Below the pieces are notes generated by a model that was not told the origin of the DNA, searched no databases, and saw only the letters and a list, made by a program, of their open reading frames with translations. A stretch of DNA of 64,000 bases. It comes from Candidatus Pantoea edessiphila. GTDB taxonomy: Bacteria; Pseudomonadota; Gammaproteobacteria; Enterobacterales; Enterobacteriaceae. The position numbers and the translations under genes are program-made. Of the stretch, positions 62,790 to 64,000 are shown piece after piece. Each line of letters begins with the position of its first letter. The stretch's first letter is position 1. The stretch lies in contig NZ_PDKR01000001.1 in assembly GCF_002933345.1 (NCBI RefSeq), positions 303,680 to 367,679 of the forward strand, read 5' to 3'.

Positions 62790-63839
62790 TTATAAAAGCA
62801 TATTAATTGCATCACATTCACCTTTTGATGTAATAAAACGAACTTCAGGTTCAAGCCAAATTCCAAATTTTTTACCTACCCTAATACGTATCTCTTTTGC
62901 TAAAGATAAAATATCTTTAGCAGTTGCATGTCCAGTATTAATTAATACTAATGCTTGTTGATGATATATAGTTGAACCTCCAATACAAAATCCTTTTAAA
63001 TTACATTGTTCTATTAGCCAAGCAGCAGCCAATTTTACCTGATTATTTATAAATGGATAATAAGGCATATTAGGAAAACATTTTAATAATAATAAGGCCT
63101 TTTCTCTGGTAATTATAGGATTTTTAAAAAAACTACCGACATTTCCTATGATTTTAGGATCAGGAATTTTTTTCTTGCGTATAAAAAAAATTTCATTAAA
63201 AACATCCCAAGCACTAACTGGATTTAAATATTTTAAATCACTATATGTTAAGACTGGTTGCCATTTTTTTTTTAAAGAAATACCTACAGCTATGATTACA
63301 AAATCAGTCCAATATTTATTTCTAAAAATGCTATCACGGTAAGAAAAATTACATTCACTACTATAAATTCTCTTAATATTTCCATTACTTAAATGCATAA
63401 CATCTACATAATCACAAACATCTTTTAATTCAACACCATACGCACCTATGTTTTGAATTGGAACCGAACCTACTGTTCCAGGAATCCAAGATAAATTTTC
63501 TAAACCAAAAATTCCCTTAATTAACATTTTTTTTACTAATTGATGCCAGTTTTCTCCAGCACCTACGTGTAATTTCCAAACTTTGTTTTTAATATCTTCA
63601 TAAATTGTTATACCCTTAATTCTATTAAGTACAACTACTCCAGCAAAATTTTCAACAAATAAAACATTACTACCTTCACCAAGTATTAAAAATGGTAATT
63701 GAAAAAACTTACTAAATTGCCATGACTTCAAAATAGTTTCTTTATTCTTTGCTATAATAAGAAATCTAGTATTAACATCAAGCCCTAAAGTATTATTTAC
63801 TTTTAAAGAGTAATTTTCATTGGTCATTATATCAATCAT
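62790..63839 (-). CDS. murB: UDP-N-acetylenolpyruvoylglucosamine reductase
   Basis: FAD/NADPH enzyme making UDP-MurNAc for peptidoglycan. ILGEGSNVLF, IPGTVGSVPIQNIGAYGVE, SYRDSIFR, GSFFKNP with the proton-donor Ser, and LEPEVRFI with the catalytic Glu are present. Length 349 against 342. The start is uncertain: ATG at 63839 or 63827, neither with a clear ribosome site. Lies downstream of the 5S rRNA as in E. coli rrnB. Confidence 0.96.
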   Translation of the reverse strand: MIDIMTNENYSLKVNNTLGLDVNTRFLIIAKNKETILKSWQFSKFFQLPFLILGEGSNVLFVENFAGVVVLNRIKGITIYEDIKNKVWKLHVGAGENWHQLVKKMLIKGIFGLENLSWIPGTVGSVPIQNIGAYGVELKDVCDYVDVMHLSNGNIKRIYSSECNFSYRDSIFRNKYWTDFVIIAVGISLKKKWQPVLTYSDLKYLNPVSAWDVFNEIFFIRKKKIPDPKIIGNVGSFFKNPIITREKALLLLKCFPNMPYYPFINNQVKLAAAWLIEQCNLKGFCIGGSTIYHQQALVLINTGHATAKDILSLAKEIRIRVGKKFGIWLEPEVRFITSKGECDAINMLL

Positions 63840-63890
63840 ATTAGTATTAAAAGCAATACAAAAAAATTATAAGTATTTAATTAAGGAATC

Positions 63891-64000
63891 CTGCCTGGCG
63901 ATTTCCTACTCTCACATGGAGAAACTCCACACTACCATTGGCACTACGACATTTCACTTCTGAGTTCGACATGGTTTCAGGTGGTACTATCGCGTTATAG
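63891..64000 (-). rRNA. rrf: 5S ribosomal RNA, 5' end outside window
   Basis: The minus strand reads CACCTGAAACCATGTCGAAC, then CTCAGAAGTGAAAT, GGTAGTGTGGAG and GAGAGTAGGAAATCGCCAGG, which follows E. coli 5S rRNA closely. The 3' end is near 63891; only a few 5' bases are cut off by the window end. It marks the end of an rRNA operon upstream of murB, matching rrnB of E. coli. No strong terminator was found in the 50 bases before murB. Confidence 0.95.

Overview
This window is a very AT-rich, gene-poor-in-spacers stretch of a gammaproteobacterial chromosome. Almost every gene is an intact Enterobacterales-type housekeeping gene whose closest remembered relative is in Escherichia coli, and the order follows E. 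coli with many single genes removed. There are no insertion sequences, phage genes, CRISPR arrays or toxin-antitoxin genes. Together with low-GC drift in protein termini, a frameshifted gene kept at full length, lost repair genes and decayed tRNA CCA ends, this points to a long-term reduced-genome insect endosymbiont of the Enterobacterales. I cannot name the species from sequence alone.

Layout. Region 1 (1-38.7 kb) follows the E. coli 55-60 min segment: the start of upp, purM-purN, a frameshifted ppk, guaA/guaB, der-bamB-yfgM-hisS-ispG, rlmN, ndk, iscS, suhB, an unrecognised membrane protein, glyA, purL, tadA, pgpC, acpS-pdxJ, era-rnc-lepB-lepA, nadB, ung, grpE, nadK, bamE/ratB, smpB and ssrA (tmRNA). 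Region 2 (38.9-43.3 kb) holds an elaB/yqjD-like gene with a strong terminator and the nrdHIEF class Ib ribonucleotide reductase operon. Region 3 (43.6-64 kb) jumps to the E. coli 90 min segment: purH-purD, hemE, rpoC-rpoB, rplL-rplJ, rplA-rplK, nusG-secE, four tRNAs (Thr, Gly, Tyr, Thr), coaA, birA, murB and the 3' part of a 5S rRNA gene. The join lies between nrdF and purH.

How the genes work together. Purine synthesis is heavily represented (purM, purN, purL, purH, purD, guaA, guaB, plus glyA for one-carbon units). Cofactor genes are also kept: pdxJ (B6), nadB and nadK (NAD/NADP), coaA (CoA), birA (biotin attachment), hemE (heme), ispG (isoprenoids) and iscS (sulfur). Envelope genes (bamB, bamE, yfgM, lepB, murB, pgpC, secE) show that a cell wall and outer membrane assembly are retained. 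The rest is transcription, translation and ribosome rescue (rpoBC, ribosomal proteins, nusG, lepA, smpB/ssrA, hisS, tadA, rlmN, rnc, era).

No completely new system is evident. The points most worth attention are: a SuhB whose inositol-phosphatase metal ligands have been replaced although the frame is intact; an IscS without its Isc partners and without the C-terminal tail used to dock the scaffold; a ppk broken only in a run of ten A; three of four tRNAs whose CCA has decayed by one base each; an Era with a shortened C-terminus; and two genes with in-frame 15-bp tandem repeats.
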